A stretch of DNA of 64,000 nt from Mucilaginibacter aquariorum (GTDB lineage Bacteria > Bacteroidota > Bacteroidia > Sphingobacteriales > Sphingobacteriaceae), in assembly GCF_024498135.1 (NCBI RefSeq), contig NZ_JANHOH010000001.1, positions 1,116,001 through 1,180,000 of the forward strand, in the 5' to 3' direction. The position numbers and the translations under genes are program-made. Every line of letters begins with the position of its first letter. The stretch's first letter is position 1. A model generated the notes under the pieces. It did no database searches, had not been told where the DNA came from, and saw only the letters and a list, made by a program, of their open reading frames with translations. Positions 51,288 to 60,653 of the stretch are shown one piece after another.

Positions 51288-54200
51288 ATGAAAAAGATTT
51301 TAAGGCATCAACTTTTGATGCTTGTTTTTCTACTGTGCGCCATCTGGCAACGCGCCTCGGCTCAAAACACGGAGCGTATGCTCACCTTTAACAGTAATTC
51401 GGCAACACTGCAACAGTTTATTCAGCAGGTTAAATCACAACAAGGCCTGGAATTTACGTTCGATCAGGAGGTTAGTTCCCTGATGTCAAAAAAGATCACT
51501 GTCCGTAAAAAGAAAGTACCGGTTAGCGATGCCCTCAAATGGCTTACCGAGGATCTTGCTGTTAAGTATAAGGTTGTCGATAATTATATTATCCTTAGCC
51601 GTGATAGTAAGGGTAAACCCGCTTCATCTATTCAAAAAGGCCATATCTCGGGTAAAATAGTAGATGAAACCAGGGAGCCGCTACCAGGTGCTACCATTAA
51701 AGTCATAGAAGCCGGACAATCAACGACCGCCGCTAACGATGGCTCTTTCAGTATTCCGGTACCTGCCGGGGTATATACCCTTGAGGTTACGTTCCTATCG
51801 TTTCAAACCGAAACCATCAAAAATGTAACGGTGGAAGATGGCGGGCGAACCAGCACAACGGTTACTCTAAAAGCCCGCTCCAACTCGCTTAATGAAGTGG
51901 TTGTAACTGCACTGGGCATCAAAAAAAGGGAGAGATCATTGGGTTATGCCAGCGCACAGCTCAGCGCTTCCGATGTGAGCAATGTTCCGCAGCCTAATGT
52001 GCTGAACGCGCTCTCCGGCCGTATCGCGGGCGTTAATGTCAGGGCCACGGGCTCCGATCCCGGCTCAAGCGTGATGGTTACCATCCGTGGACAATCATCC
52101 CTTACCAAAGACAATCAGCCTTTATATGTGATTGATGGCGTACCCGTCGCACCGGCCCTGCAAAACCCAACGGCCGGTATAGATGGCAAACAAACCATTG
52201 ATTATGGAAGCCCTATAGGTGACCTGAGCGCCGATGATATTGCCAGCATAACCGTATTGAAAGGTGCCAGTGCGGCCGCTTTATATGGCAGCCGGGCAGG
52301 CTCGGGCGTTATCCTGATCACCACCAAATCAGGCGCTGAAAAAAAAGGCCTCGGCATAAGCTTTAACTCAACCGCAATGTTCGATAAGGCTTATCTGTTT
52401 CCGCATTTTCAAAACGAATACGGATCAGGAGATTCACCGGTATCTGATAATACCCTTAGCACGGGCGCCTGGGGGCAGCGTTTAAATACAGGTACCAAAC
52501 TGGTTCAATGGAACAGTCCGCTTGATGCCAATGGCAATGCCGTAGCAACCGATTGGATCGCTTACCCTAATCGTGTTAAAGACTTTTTCAATACCGGTCA
52601 TACCTACACAAATAACATCGCGGTTTCCAAATCCGGCGAAGCCGGTGATTTCCGGATCTCTTATGCCAATATGCAAAATAAAGGCATCGTACCGAATACG
52701 GATATTAAACGTAACAACCTGAATTTTGCAGGCAACTACAACATCAAAAAATCAATCAGGTTAAGTACTAACCTGGCTTACACCAACAACCAAAGCGATA
52801 ACCGCCCATCGGCCTACAGCGAAAGCGTTACCTCGCAGGTATATAAACTGACGCCTAATATCAATATCGATGAGCTGCGTAACTATTGGGTGCCGGGCAA
52901 GGAAGGTATCAAACAATATAACCCTTTATCGAGCGATGACAACCCATTCCTGATCGCCTATGAAGAAACAAATGGATTTAACCGTAACCGTTTAACCGGC
53001 CATGTTCAGCTCGCGGTCGATCTGATGCCCAACCTTACCTTGACCGGGCGTACCGGGCTTGATTATTACTCAACAGACCTGAATGAAAAGCGGCCGTTCA
53101 GTGCCAAGCGTAACCCAACCGGCGCCTATCTTACCGAAAATAACTACTTTAAAGAGCAGAACAGCGATTTCCTGTTAACCTATAAATCAAAAATAGGCGC
53201 ACAGTGGTCATATTCAGTTTCGGCTGGTGGTAATCAGATGGACCAAAAAATGCGCTCTGTCAGAAATTACACCGGAACACTGACGCTGCCCGGCATTTAT
53301 AACCTGTCGAACGCCGCCGCCGGCTCCATGATCTATGCGGAGGGCGCTTCACATAAGCGTATCAATAGTGTATATGGTTTAGGGGAGATCAGCTACAAAC
53401 AGTCCGTGTTTTTAAACCTGACCGCGCGTAACGACTGGAGCAGTACTTTGCCTCCGGAAAACAACTCGTATTTCTATCCCTCAGCGTCGTTGAGTGTTAT
53501 CGCATCTGACCTGCTCGGTATCAAATGGGATAAGCTTTCTTATTTGAAACTACGCGGAAACATATCGCAGGTAGGTTCAGACACGGACCCGTATCAATTG
53601 TACAATGTCATCCCTTTTGATTCTGACTGGGGTTCGGTAAAACGGGCATCACTTTCGTTCGATCAAAAGAACAGTCAGCTGAAACCTGAAATAGCCACCT
53701 CATATGAAACCGGTGCCGATATCAGTTTTTTTCAGGACAGGCTGGGCATGAGCTTTACCTGGTACAAAACCAATAACAAGAACCAGATCATCCAGGTGCC
53801 TACCACTATTGCTTCGGGTGCCAGTACCAAGCTGATCAACGCCGGTAATATTCAAAACTCGGGCATCGAGTTATCACTTAATGCCGTACCCGTCAAAGGT
53901 AAGTTCACCTGGCGAACCGACCTGAACTTTACCCGCAACCGCAACAAGGTAATTTCGCTTACACCCGGTATTACCAATTATTTACTGGGCAGTACGGACG
54001 GCAGCAATGTGCAATATCTTATTCGCGAAGGCACGCAGATGGGCGATTTCTATGCCCGCAGCTGGCAAAAAGTACCTGACGGAGCCTATGCCGGCCAGGC
54101 ATTGCTGAACAGCAAAGGCCTGTTGCAGCAGGCAACCGATTTTGAAAAGGTAGGTAACTATAATCCCGATTTTATATTGGGTGCTAACAACAGTTTCAGC

Positions 54201-54752
54201 TATGGCCCGCTTACATTGAATGTGTTGGTTGACTGGCGCAAAGGCGGTCAGTATTATTCATACGTGGCCAAAAGCTTAATTGATGACGGCTTTCTGGAAA
54301 CTACGGTGCCGGGCCGTGATGCCGCGCATGGTGGTTTAAGCTGGACCGACGGCGACGGTGCGAAACGAAATGACGGCATGATCATGCCCGGCGTAATCGC
54401 TAATGGCGATGGTACCTACAGGCAAAATGATGTGATCATCGCTGCCAGTGATTATTATGACAGCAAATACTGGAAGTATTATGAGAACGATACCTTCAGC
54501 GCGACCTATATAAAGCTGAAAGAGGTATCCCTCACCTATACCTTCAGTAAAAATACGATGCGTCACCTTCCGTTTATGAGTAACCTGTCGCTGTCTTTTA
54601 TCGGCTATAACCTATATACCTGGACCAAGGCTAAAATGGGTTTCGACCCCGAAACAACCATGAGCTTATCCGGACTGCGCTACCAGGGCGTGGGGCACTG
54701 GACATTGCCCGGCACACGCTCTTATGGTATTAAACTGAGTTGCAATTTTTAA
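51288..54752 (+). CDS. SusC/RagA-family TonB-dependent outer-membrane transporter with signalling (STN) domain
   Basis: The 1154-residue protein has a signal peptide (to RASAQ), an STN domain (about residues 32-105), a carboxypeptidase-regulatory-like domain (ISGKIVDETREPLPGATI, about 118-200), a plug domain (LSGRIAGVNVRATG, VIDGVPV) and a beta-barrel ending in a terminal Phe (SCNF). The STN domain is what contacts a FecR protein, in agreement with the sigma/anti-sigma genes upstream. The substrate is not readable from sequence; the neighbouring phosphatases suggest a phosphate-containing molecule. Confidence 0.94.
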   Translation: MKKILRHQLLMLVFLLCAIWQRASAQNTERMLTFNSNSATLQQFIQQVKSQQGLEFTFDQEVSSLMSKKITVRKKKVPVSDALKWLTEDLAVKYKVVDNYIILSRDSKGKPASSIQKGHISGKIVDETREPLPGATIKVIEAGQSTTAANDGSFSIPVPAGVYTLEVTFLSFQTETIKNVTVEDGGRTSTTVTLKARSNSLNEVVVTALGIKKRERSLGYASAQLSASDVSNVPQPNVLNALSGRIAGVNVRATGSDPGSSVMVTIRGQSSLTKDNQPLYVIDGVPVAPALQNPTAGIDGKQTIDYGSPIGDLSADDIASITVLKGASAAALYGSRAGSGVILITTKSGAEKKGLGISFNSTAMFDKAYLFPHFQNEYGSGDSPVSDNTLSTGAWGQRLNTGTKLVQWNSPLDANGNAVATDWIAYPNRVKDFFNTGHTYTNNIAVSKSGEAGDFRISYANMQNKGIVPNTDIKRNNLNFAGNYNIKKSIRLSTNLAYTNNQSDNRPSAYSESVTSQVYKLTPNINIDELRNYWVPGKEGIKQYNPLSSDDNPFLIAYEETNGFNRNRLTGHVQLAVDLMPNLTLTGRTGLDYYSTDLNEKRPFSAKRNPTGAYLTENNYFKEQNSDFLLTYKSKIGAQWSYSVSAGGNQMDQKMRSVRNYTGTLTLPGIYNLSNAAAGSMIYAEGASHKRINSVYGLGEISYKQSVFLNLTARNDWSSTLPPENNSYFYPSASLSVIASDLLGIKWDKLSYLKLRGNISQVGSDTDPYQLYNVIPFDSDWGSVKRASLSFDQKNSQLKPEIATSYETGADISFFQDRLGMSFTWYKTNNKNQIIQVPTTIASGASTKLINAGNIQNSGIELSLNAVPVKGKFTWRTDLNFTRNRNKVISLTPGITNYLLGSTDGSNVQYLIREGTQMGDFYARSWQKVPDGAYAGQALLNSKGLLQQATDFEKVGNYNPDFILGANNSFSYGPLTLNVLVDWRKGGQYYSYVAKSLIDDGFLETTVPGRDAAHGGLSWTDGDGAKRNDGMIMPGVIANGDGTYRQNDVIIAASDYYDSKYWKYYENDTFSATYIKLKEVSLTYTFSKNTMRHLPFMSNLSLSFIGYNLYTWTKAKMGFDPETTMSLSGLRYQGVGHWTLPGTRSYGIKLSCNF

Positions 54753-54765
54753 TCAACCAAAAAAC

Positions 54766-56235
54766 ATGAAAGCTTATTCTTTCCTATTCTTAATATTGGC
54801 AGCAGTGGCATTTACCTCCTGCACCAAAGATTTTCAAGAGATCAATACCAATACGAACAGCCCGTCAACCACAAGGCCAGAGTATCATTTTACCGAAGCT
54901 ATTACCCAAACGGCTTATGCTTACCAGGAAAATGCTTTTGACCGCCGACCTGCGGCGCTCGGAAGGTATATTACACTGGTAAGGAACAATGACTACGAAA
55001 CCTTCCGCTGGACATCCGTGGACTGGAACGATATTTACCAGCGCGCTATGATCATTAAAACCATGCAGCAGGAAGCTGTCACTACCGCGCAGCCGGTATA
55101 TGAGGCTACCGGTAATATTCTTATGGCATTCAACATGGCCTACCTCACTGATCTTTATGGTGATGCGCCTTATTCACAGGCATTGCAATCTGTAAGTACA
55201 GGTAATATCAAGCCAGCCTATGATAAACAGGAGGCCATTTATATGAGTTTATTGCAGCTGCTAAAAGATGCCAATGAGCAACTAAGGACCAACGGCGCCG
55301 GTATTGACGCGGCAGCCGACGCGCTATATGCAGGTAAAGCGTTGCAGTGGCGTAAACTGGCCAACTCGCTTCGTTTGCGGATGTTGCTGCGCTGCTCGAA
55401 AGTTTACACCAGGGCATTTTCAGATATGCAGGAAATCATTGACAACAGCGAGCGGTACCCCATTTTTACCGGTAATGCCGATAATGCCGAGGTGGTATAT
55501 CAGGGGGTTAAAAAGGACGACAGCTGGCCGGGCGGTGCGAAAAACATGATCGACGCTGATTTTGCCAAAACAAAAGTAAGCAAGGAACTGGTGGATGCAT
55601 TGGTTGCACGTAATGATCCGCGATTGGCAGTATGGGTGGCGCCGGTTGCTGCTACTGCCGGTTCAACGGTCGATCATCATCAATACGTAGGCGTGCCTCA
55701 TGCCTTAGCCAATCCGGCCGATTATAACGGCGGCGAAAAACATCAGTCTGTATTCTCATCGTTTTTCAGACAGGATAAAGCCACCGGGCTGAAAGCGAGC
55801 TTGATGCTTTACAGCGAGGTTTGTTTTATCCTGGCCGAGGCCGCGCAAACAGGTAAAGTAACCGTTCCGTCTAAAACAGCGGCATCGCTTTACCACGATG
55901 GTATCGAAGCCTCCATGGATTATTATGGGGTTAAGGCGGAGGCAGTAAGCGGGGCTTATTATGATTCGCCACTGGTAAAATACGATGGTACGCAAAAGCA
56001 ACTGATCATTCAAAAATGGCTGGCCATGCTGTTCCGCGGTTCTGAAGGCTGGTTTGATTTCCGCCGTACAGGTTATCCCGAATTTGTGGCCGGCCCCATG
56101 GCTTTTCAACCGCAGTTCCCGGTAAGATATGGCTGGCCAACCAGCGAGCCCAATGTTAATAATGATAGCTATCGTGCCGCAATCGCGGTATTCGGGCCCG
56201 ATGATATCAATACCAAAATGTGGTATCTCAAATAG
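54766..56235 (+). CDS. SusD/RagB-family outer-membrane lipoprotein
   Basis: The 489-residue protein has a lipoprotein signal with Cys20 (FTSCTKDFQEI) and the SusD_2-type helical body (AYLTDLYGDAPYSQAL, WRKLANSLRLRMLLRCS). The C-terminal LFRGSEGWFDFRRTGYP is characteristic. It forms the lid of the transporter encoded 13 bp upstream and binds the ligand at the cell surface. Confidence 0.93.
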   Translation: MKAYSFLFLILAAVAFTSCTKDFQEINTNTNSPSTTRPEYHFTEAITQTAYAYQENAFDRRPAALGRYITLVRNNDYETFRWTSVDWNDIYQRAMIIKTMQQEAVTTAQPVYEATGNILMAFNMAYLTDLYGDAPYSQALQSVSTGNIKPAYDKQEAIYMSLLQLLKDANEQLRTNGAGIDAAADALYAGKALQWRKLANSLRLRMLLRCSKVYTRAFSDMQEIIDNSERYPIFTGNADNAEVVYQGVKKDDSWPGGAKNMIDADFAKTKVSKELVDALVARNDPRLAVWVAPVAATAGSTVDHHQYVGVPHALANPADYNGGEKHQSVFSSFFRQDKATGLKASLMLYSEVCFILAEAAQTGKVTVPSKTAASLYHDGIEASMDYYGVKAEAVSGAYYDSPLVKYDGTQKQLIIQKWLAMLFRGSEGWFDFRRTGYPEFVAGPMAFQPQFPVRYGWPTSEPNVNNDSYRAAIAVFGPDDINTKMWYLK

Positions 56236-56319
56236 GTAATAAACAATCAATTGAAGCAAAGACAGGGCGCCGGAGCCTGGAGCCCGGCCCCCATCTTTTT
56301 TAACTATAAAACTCTTCTG

Positions 56320-57633
56320 ATGAATAAAATAGCAAGACGGCACTTCCTGGGGCAAACCCTAAAAATGAGCGCGCTTATGCCCGTTATCGGTTCACCTGCC
56401 CGGCTATTGCTTAGCAATGATAACCATCATGCGGCAGCTGATATGCCCGACAGGGTTATTCTTACGGTTACGCCTGATACTGCTACCAGCATTACCATCA
56501 ACTGGCGGACTGCAAATACTACTGAAGCAGGTTATGCCGAGTACGCCGTCGCGGATGCACATCCCGAATTTGTTGCTAACCTGACCAGGGTAAATGCGAC
56601 GGGGCGCCCTTTTAAATTTAATGATACCGCTTTCATTAACCACAGGGTTAGCCTTAACGGCCTAAAGCCGGGTACTTTATATGCCTATCGCGTTGGCAGG
56701 CAGAATAATTGGAGCGAGTGGTTTCAGTTTAGTACGGCCAAAGGCGATATGGCTGCGGCCAAACTTTCTTTTATTTACCTGGGCGATGCACAAGTCGGTA
56801 TAAGGCCTCTATGGAGCCGGGTGATCAGGAAGGCCTATGCGGCAATGCCCGGTGCGCAATTGGTTATCCACGCGGGCGATTTGGTTAACCGCGCCAATGA
56901 AGACAATGAATGGGATGACTGGTTTGCTGCCGGAGGGTACATACATGCAAGCACACCGGCTTTAATGACACCCGGTAACCACGAATATACGCACGAAGAT
57001 GGCAAGCCGCATTTGTCGGTCTACTGGAATGAACAATTCGGCCTTCCGGATAACGGCCCGTCAGATGATCTGCTGAAAGGCAGCTGTTATTACACCGACA
57101 TACAGGGTGTACGGATCATATCCCTCAATACTCAAATGATTGAAGAGGCGTCAACGCAGGAGTGCATCAACCGGCAGGTGGCGTGGTTGCGACAGGTACT
57201 CAGGCAAAACACCCGGCAATGGACTTGTGTAGTGATGCACCACCCTATTTATTCGACCAAGAAAGGAAGGGATAACAAAAAGACGCGTGAGTTTTTAAAG
57301 CCTGTTTTTGATGCGTACGACGTTGACCTGGTATTGCAGGGACACGATCATGCCTATGCGCGCGGGATGAACAAAATAGCGCTTACAAACGGTCCTGCCG
57401 GATCACGGTCCGGTACCGTATACGTGGTATCCGTTAGTGGCTCAAAAATGTACGAGACAGAGCCCATGGAATGGGCCGATATCATTGCCAGCCATGTACA
57501 GGTTTACCACACCATTGATATCGATAATAATAAACTATCCTTCAGGGCTTACCTGGCAACAGGCGAACTGTTAGATGCCTTTGATTTAGTAAAAAACAAA
57601 GGCAAACAGAATAAATTAATTGACAAAAGATAG
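56320..57633 (+). CDS. Tat-exported purple-acid-phosphatase-like metallophosphoesterase
   Basis: The ATG at 56320 gives 437 residues with a twin-arginine signal (ARRHFLGQTLKMSAL); the open frame extends upstream to 56251 but that part is not convincing. A fibronectin-like N-terminal domain (about residues 45-140) precedes the catalytic domain with GDAQ, HAGDLVN, GNHEY, MHHPIY and GHDHAYAR, the metal-binding blocks of purple acid phosphatases. It should release phosphate from esters outside the cytoplasm. It lies 84 bp after the susD-like gene. Confidence 0.9.
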   Translation: MNKIARRHFLGQTLKMSALMPVIGSPARLLLSNDNHHAAADMPDRVILTVTPDTATSITINWRTANTTEAGYAEYAVADAHPEFVANLTRVNATGRPFKFNDTAFINHRVSLNGLKPGTLYAYRVGRQNNWSEWFQFSTAKGDMAAAKLSFIYLGDAQVGIRPLWSRVIRKAYAAMPGAQLVIHAGDLVNRANEDNEWDDWFAAGGYIHASTPALMTPGNHEYTHEDGKPHLSVYWNEQFGLPDNGPSDDLLKGSCYYTDIQGVRIISLNTQMIEEASTQECINRQVAWLRQVLRQNTRQWTCVVMHHPIYSTKKGRDNKKTREFLKPVFDAYDVDLVLQGHDHAYARGMNKIALTNGPAGSRSGTVYVVSVSGSKMYETEPMEWADIIASHVQVYHTIDIDNNKLSFRAYLATGELLDAFDLVKNKGKQNKLIDKR

Positions 57634-57642
57634 ATCAGCTAT

Positions 57643-58620
57643 ATGAAAAGAAGAGATTTTGTGATCAATACAGCACTAACGGCTTTGGGTGCTTCGCTTA
57701 GTAACCCGCTTGAAACAATTGCCGGTACTTCCGAAACCCACCTGGAAAGCGATGATGTATCGCCAAGGGCTGCTTTGGCGGATGATTTTCCATTGAATTT
57801 CGTGGCTATCGGCGACTGGGGCCGCAACGGCGAGTACCATCAGAACGAGGTAGCTAAACAAATGGGCGAATGGGCAGCTACACATCCCAATAAGTTTATC
57901 ATTTCGGTAGGAGATAATTTTTATCCGAAAGGGGTTGTCAGTGAAAATGATCCGCTTTGGCATTACTCCTACGAGAATGTATATACCGCGCATTCCCTGC
58001 AGGATGACTGGTACCCGGTGCTGGGGAACCACGATTACGGCACCGACCCGGATGCGCAGGTGCGCTACAGTAAAGTAAGCCGCCGCTGGAATATGCCCTC
58101 ACTTTATTACGCCAAAGAAGTAAATATTGGAAGGGAAACAGGAAAAGTGCTTTTTATATTTATTGATACACAGCCTATTGTTTACGATTTAAAGGAGCGG
58201 GAACCCGAAAAGCAACTGGCCTGGATAGATAAAACACTTCAGGACGCTTCGGCTGACGTGAAATGGAAGATCGTTGTAGGTCATCACCCGGGTTATACGG
58301 TTGGGCCGAGAATAAAAAACTATGATACGCTCACTATCCGTAAAGCGTTGAGCGGCCTGTTCGAAAAGCACAAGGTGGACGTATACCTGTCGGGCCATGA
58401 GCATTCGCTTCAGCATTTAAAACCGGCAGGCGGTTATCCCCATCAGTTTATATCAGGTGCCGGATCAGAACTTACCGAAGTAAGCACCGGGATCCCTTAT
58501 TGCCGATTCCAGGCATCCGAGCATGGCTTTATGTATTTTTCTATCAATTCAAAAACACTGCGCGTTAATGCGATCAATGATACCGGTAAGGTTTTATACC
58601 AAACAGAAATCACCAAATAA
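57643..58620 (+). CDS. Tat-exported acid phosphatase (tartrate-resistant/ACP5-like metallophosphoesterase)
   Basis: The 325-residue protein starts with a twin-arginine signal (KRRDFVINTALTALGASL). The catalytic blocks are IGDWGRNG, VGDNFYPKGV, LGNHDYG, VGHHPGYT and SGHEHSLQHL, which fit type-5 (TRAP-like) purple acid phosphatases. It differs from the upstream enzyme in lacking the fibronectin-like domain, so the two may attack different phosphoesters. It starts 9 bp after that gene. Confidence 0.9.
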   Translation: MKRRDFVINTALTALGASLSNPLETIAGTSETHLESDDVSPRAALADDFPLNFVAIGDWGRNGEYHQNEVAKQMGEWAATHPNKFIISVGDNFYPKGVVSENDPLWHYSYENVYTAHSLQDDWYPVLGNHDYGTDPDAQVRYSKVSRRWNMPSLYYAKEVNIGRETGKVLFIFIDTQPIVYDLKEREPEKQLAWIDKTLQDASADVKWKIVVGHHPGYTVGPRIKNYDTLTIRKALSGLFEKHKVDVYLSGHEHSLQHLKPAGGYPHQFISGAGSELTEVSTGIPYCRFQASEHGFMYFSINSKTLRVNAINDTGKVLYQTEITK

Positions 58621-58634
58621 GATGTGAAATCGTC

Positions 58635-58898
58635 CTAATGCTTTTTTGCTATGTAATTTATTAGATTATCTTCAGAAAGACAATGCCTTTTGAGAATGTT
58701 CCCCCCGCGTTCTATGATATTCAGGTGAATGTTTTAATTCAAATGAATATACGCCGCCAGCGATGCAGTGGAAGTGAATGCCCGGCAACGTACAATCCTG
58801 TTGCTATCACCATCATAAAACACCTCAGCGTAAAAGTTCGGATGACTGTATAAGGCAACCTTCAGACCTTCTTCCCTACGCAGATCGCCATTGTACTG
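58635..58898 (-). pseudogene. Remnant of a small gene on the minus strand, 5' truncated
   Basis: Read on the minus strand from 58898, 54 codons look protein-like (LKVALYSHPNFYAEVFYDGD, IVRCRAFTSTASLAAYIHLN) to a TAA at 58734-58736. The same frame continues with NIIERGGNILKRH and further codons to a stop at 58635. Around the TAA two 18-base units are similar (ATTCATTTGAAT and ATTCACCTGAAT), so a small tandem duplication may have broken the frame. No start codon precedes the fragment: its 5' end is lost where traE-like sequence begins. The family is not recognised. Confidence 0.4.
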
Positions 58899-59102
58899 CT
58901 ACTAATTAGTGCAAGCGCCTTTTCACAGGATGGCAATGCGGGTATCAACAAAGCCACCAACCAGGTTAAAAGTTATTTCGCTACCGTTACCAACTCGATG
59001 TATGCGATAGGCGCAATTGTCGGCCTGGTTGGTGCGATCAAAGTTTATAAAAAGTGGAATGACGGCGAACATGATACCGGTAAGGTTGCTTCGGGCTGGT
59101 TC
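58854..59102 (+). pseudogene. traE: Truncated second copy of traE (DUF4134)
   Basis: From 58854 a frame reads IAIVLLLISASAFSQDGNAG and continues through the core of TraE to KVASGWF. About 60 residues match the intact traE at 38685 with only a handful of changes. It has no start codon (a TAA lies at 58851) and diverges from traE after 59102, losing the last membrane segment. So both ends are broken. An ATG at 58998 opens a short ORF running through the break but is unlikely to be functional. Confidence 0.85.
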
Positions 59103-59171
59103 TGGTACCACCGGCATATTTTCAAGTTCAATTTCCATATTAATGGTACCATAGCAATCAAATTTGGGACT

Positions 59172-59208
59172 ATAAAAAAATACTAATATTTTTAGTATTT
59201 TTTTATAC
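59172..59208. promoter_or_regulatory. AT-rich inverted repeat before the 59239 gene
   Basis: Sixteen-base perfect arms (59172-59187 and 59193-59208, half-site ATAAAAAAATACTAA) flank 5 bases. The repeat ends 30 bp before the ATG at 59239, the same distance as the palindrome before the XRE gene. It may be a terminator for reading through the traE remnant (T-run in the right arm), an operator, or both. Confidence 0.5.
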
Positions 59209-59238
59209 GATTTTACATTTTTTCCCACTTTTGTTTTC

Positions 59239-59499
59239 ATGAGAAGTAAGTTGTTCGAGGAGAGGCCTAAAATGGCAAAAACCTGTACCGAAAGATGGGT
59301 GTGGATCATGCCGGATAAAGGCGACGGCTACCAGCTTTATGATGCGCTGCAGGATCGCCTTATCGGCCGCATCCTGTTCGACGCAGATGATAACTGGATA
59401 TATGACGGTGAAGTACTGAACTTAGATGAACAGAATGAAATGGCGGGGTTTATCAGCGGCAATCATAAAGAAATGGATAATTTGATCAGGGGCTTATGA
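59239..59499 (+). CDS. Small hypothetical protein, 86 residues
   Basis: I do not recognise the family. The protein has no signal or membrane segment and contains WVWIMPDKGDGYQLYDALQD and an acidic C-terminal part. The start could be the ATG at 59239 or that at 59272 (MAKTCTERW, 75 residues). Its last codons overlap the start of the helix-hairpin-helix gene by 4 bp, so the two are probably co-translated. Confidence 0.65.
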   Translation: MRSKLFEERPKMAKTCTERWVWIMPDKGDGYQLYDALQDRLIGRILFDADDNWIYDGEVLNLDEQNEMAGFISGNHKEMDNLIRGL

Positions 59500-59990
59500 A
59501 AAAGAAGATCGATTTTGAACTGAGCACAGCAGAAAAGCAAAAGCTAAAGGAACAGAAAGTCAGCCAAAAGATGCTGGGCGACTACGCACCGGATGAGATC
59601 GCGGCCATGCTGGGCGCTTCGCCTCAACGGGCCAAAGAATTGGCGGCATTGGCGGAATTTCAAAGCATTCCCTCACTGGGCCCGGGCTTTGCCAAAGAAC
59701 TTATCGCACAAGGCTATTATTCGCTGGAACAACTAAAGGGAAAAAGCGCGGTAGAATTATTTGACGCCTATGAAAAACATTGCGGTTGCTGGGCGGACCC
59801 CTGTGTAGAAGACTCGTACCGCCTGCTCGTTCATTATATCGGGCATAGGGATGAAAGCAAGCGCTGGTGGAATTTCACCGGTGAGCGTAAAGCATACCGC
59901 GAACAATCCGGCTTCCCGGCCGACCGCCCGACAAAAGCCTGGTACGAAACCGAAAAATTCCCAAAGATGAAAACGCATAAAGAAAGATAA
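59496..59990 (+). CDS. Cdd1-family helix-hairpin-helix protein
   Basis: The 164-residue protein has a helix-hairpin-helix-type core (SIPSLGPGFAKELIAQGYYSL) followed by AYEKHCGCWADPCVEDSYRLLVHYI and WWNFTGERKAYRE. This matches the Cdd1 (pathogenicity-locus) family, whose HhH motif suggests DNA binding. The function is unknown. It sits 3 bp before an AlkB-like gene, suggesting a joint role in nucleic-acid handling. Confidence 0.75.
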   Translation: MKKKIDFELSTAEKQKLKEQKVSQKMLGDYAPDEIAAMLGASPQRAKELAALAEFQSIPSLGPGFAKELIAQGYYSLEQLKGKSAVELFDAYEKHCGCWADPCVEDSYRLLVHYIGHRDESKRWWNFTGERKAYREQSGFPADRPTKAWYETEKFPKMKTHKER

Positions 59991-59993
59991 GAG

Positions 59994-60602
59994 ATGGAGC
60001 AATTATGTTTTTTCCCTGAGGCAGGGCAAAGTAAGGGCCTGCCCACCGATTTCCTGGAATATTTTCCCGGTTTTTTTAGCCCGGAGGAAGGTGATTTCTT
60101 CCTGCAAAAATTTATCGCGGAAGCGCACTGGAAACAAACGATACAAAAGCTGTATGATAAAGAAGTGGTTACGCCGCGGCTAACGGCCTGGTATGGTGAT
60201 CTGGGTACCGATTATTCACATCCCGGCAGAATATCCAACCCGGCGCCATGGACGCCGGAACTGCTGGCGATCAAAGCAATCGTGGACCCATTGGCAGGCA
60301 CCAGCTTTAATAGTGTCCTGTTAAATTATTACCGCGATGGCAATGATTCTGTTGCCTGGCACAGTGATAAGGAAAGCATTCTGGGCAAACATCCGGTGAT
60401 CGCCTCGGTTAGCTTTGGCCAGGTCCGCAGTTTTGATATCCGCAATAAAACCAACCACCGCGAGAAGTATTCGGTTCGCCTGGAACACGGTTCCTTCCTG
60501 CTGATGAAAAGCGGTTTGCAGGAACATTGGGAGCACCGCATCGCCAAATCCGTTAAGCCGATGAAAGCTCGCGTTAACCTCACCTTCCGGGTTGTGATCT
60601 GA
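59994..60602 (+). CDS. AlkB-like 2-oxoglutarate/Fe(II) dioxygenase
   Basis: The 202-residue protein has the AlkB active site: His123-x-Asp125 (AWHSDKE), His181 (HWEHRI) as third iron ligand, and RVNLTFR with Arg193 and Arg199 for 2-oxoglutarate. The NYYRDGNDSV segment before HxD is typical of ALKBH2/3-like bacterial enzymes. These remove alkyl groups from bases in DNA or RNA. It is found beside a Cdd1-type HhH protein and an S1/P1 nuclease. Confidence 0.9.
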   Translation: MEQLCFFPEAGQSKGLPTDFLEYFPGFFSPEEGDFFLQKFIAEAHWKQTIQKLYDKEVVTPRLTAWYGDLGTDYSHPGRISNPAPWTPELLAIKAIVDPLAGTSFNSVLLNYYRDGNDSVAWHSDKESILGKHPVIASVSFGQVRSFDIRNKTNHREKYSVRLEHGSFLLMKSGLQEHWEHRIAKSVKPMKARVNLTFRVVI

Positions 60603-60653
60603 TATTTACCAACACTATTTTTTTTATAAAACACCTCCATATATATTCGCAGC

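Noticed and set aside
55756..56355. Minus-strand ORF of 199 residues over the susD-like gene end
   Set aside because: It overlaps well-supported SusD coding sequence and has no recognisable domain.
58621..58740. tRNA gene or att site at the right edge of the phosphatase locus
   Set aside because: I found no cloverleaf and no repeat shared with the left border of the locus.
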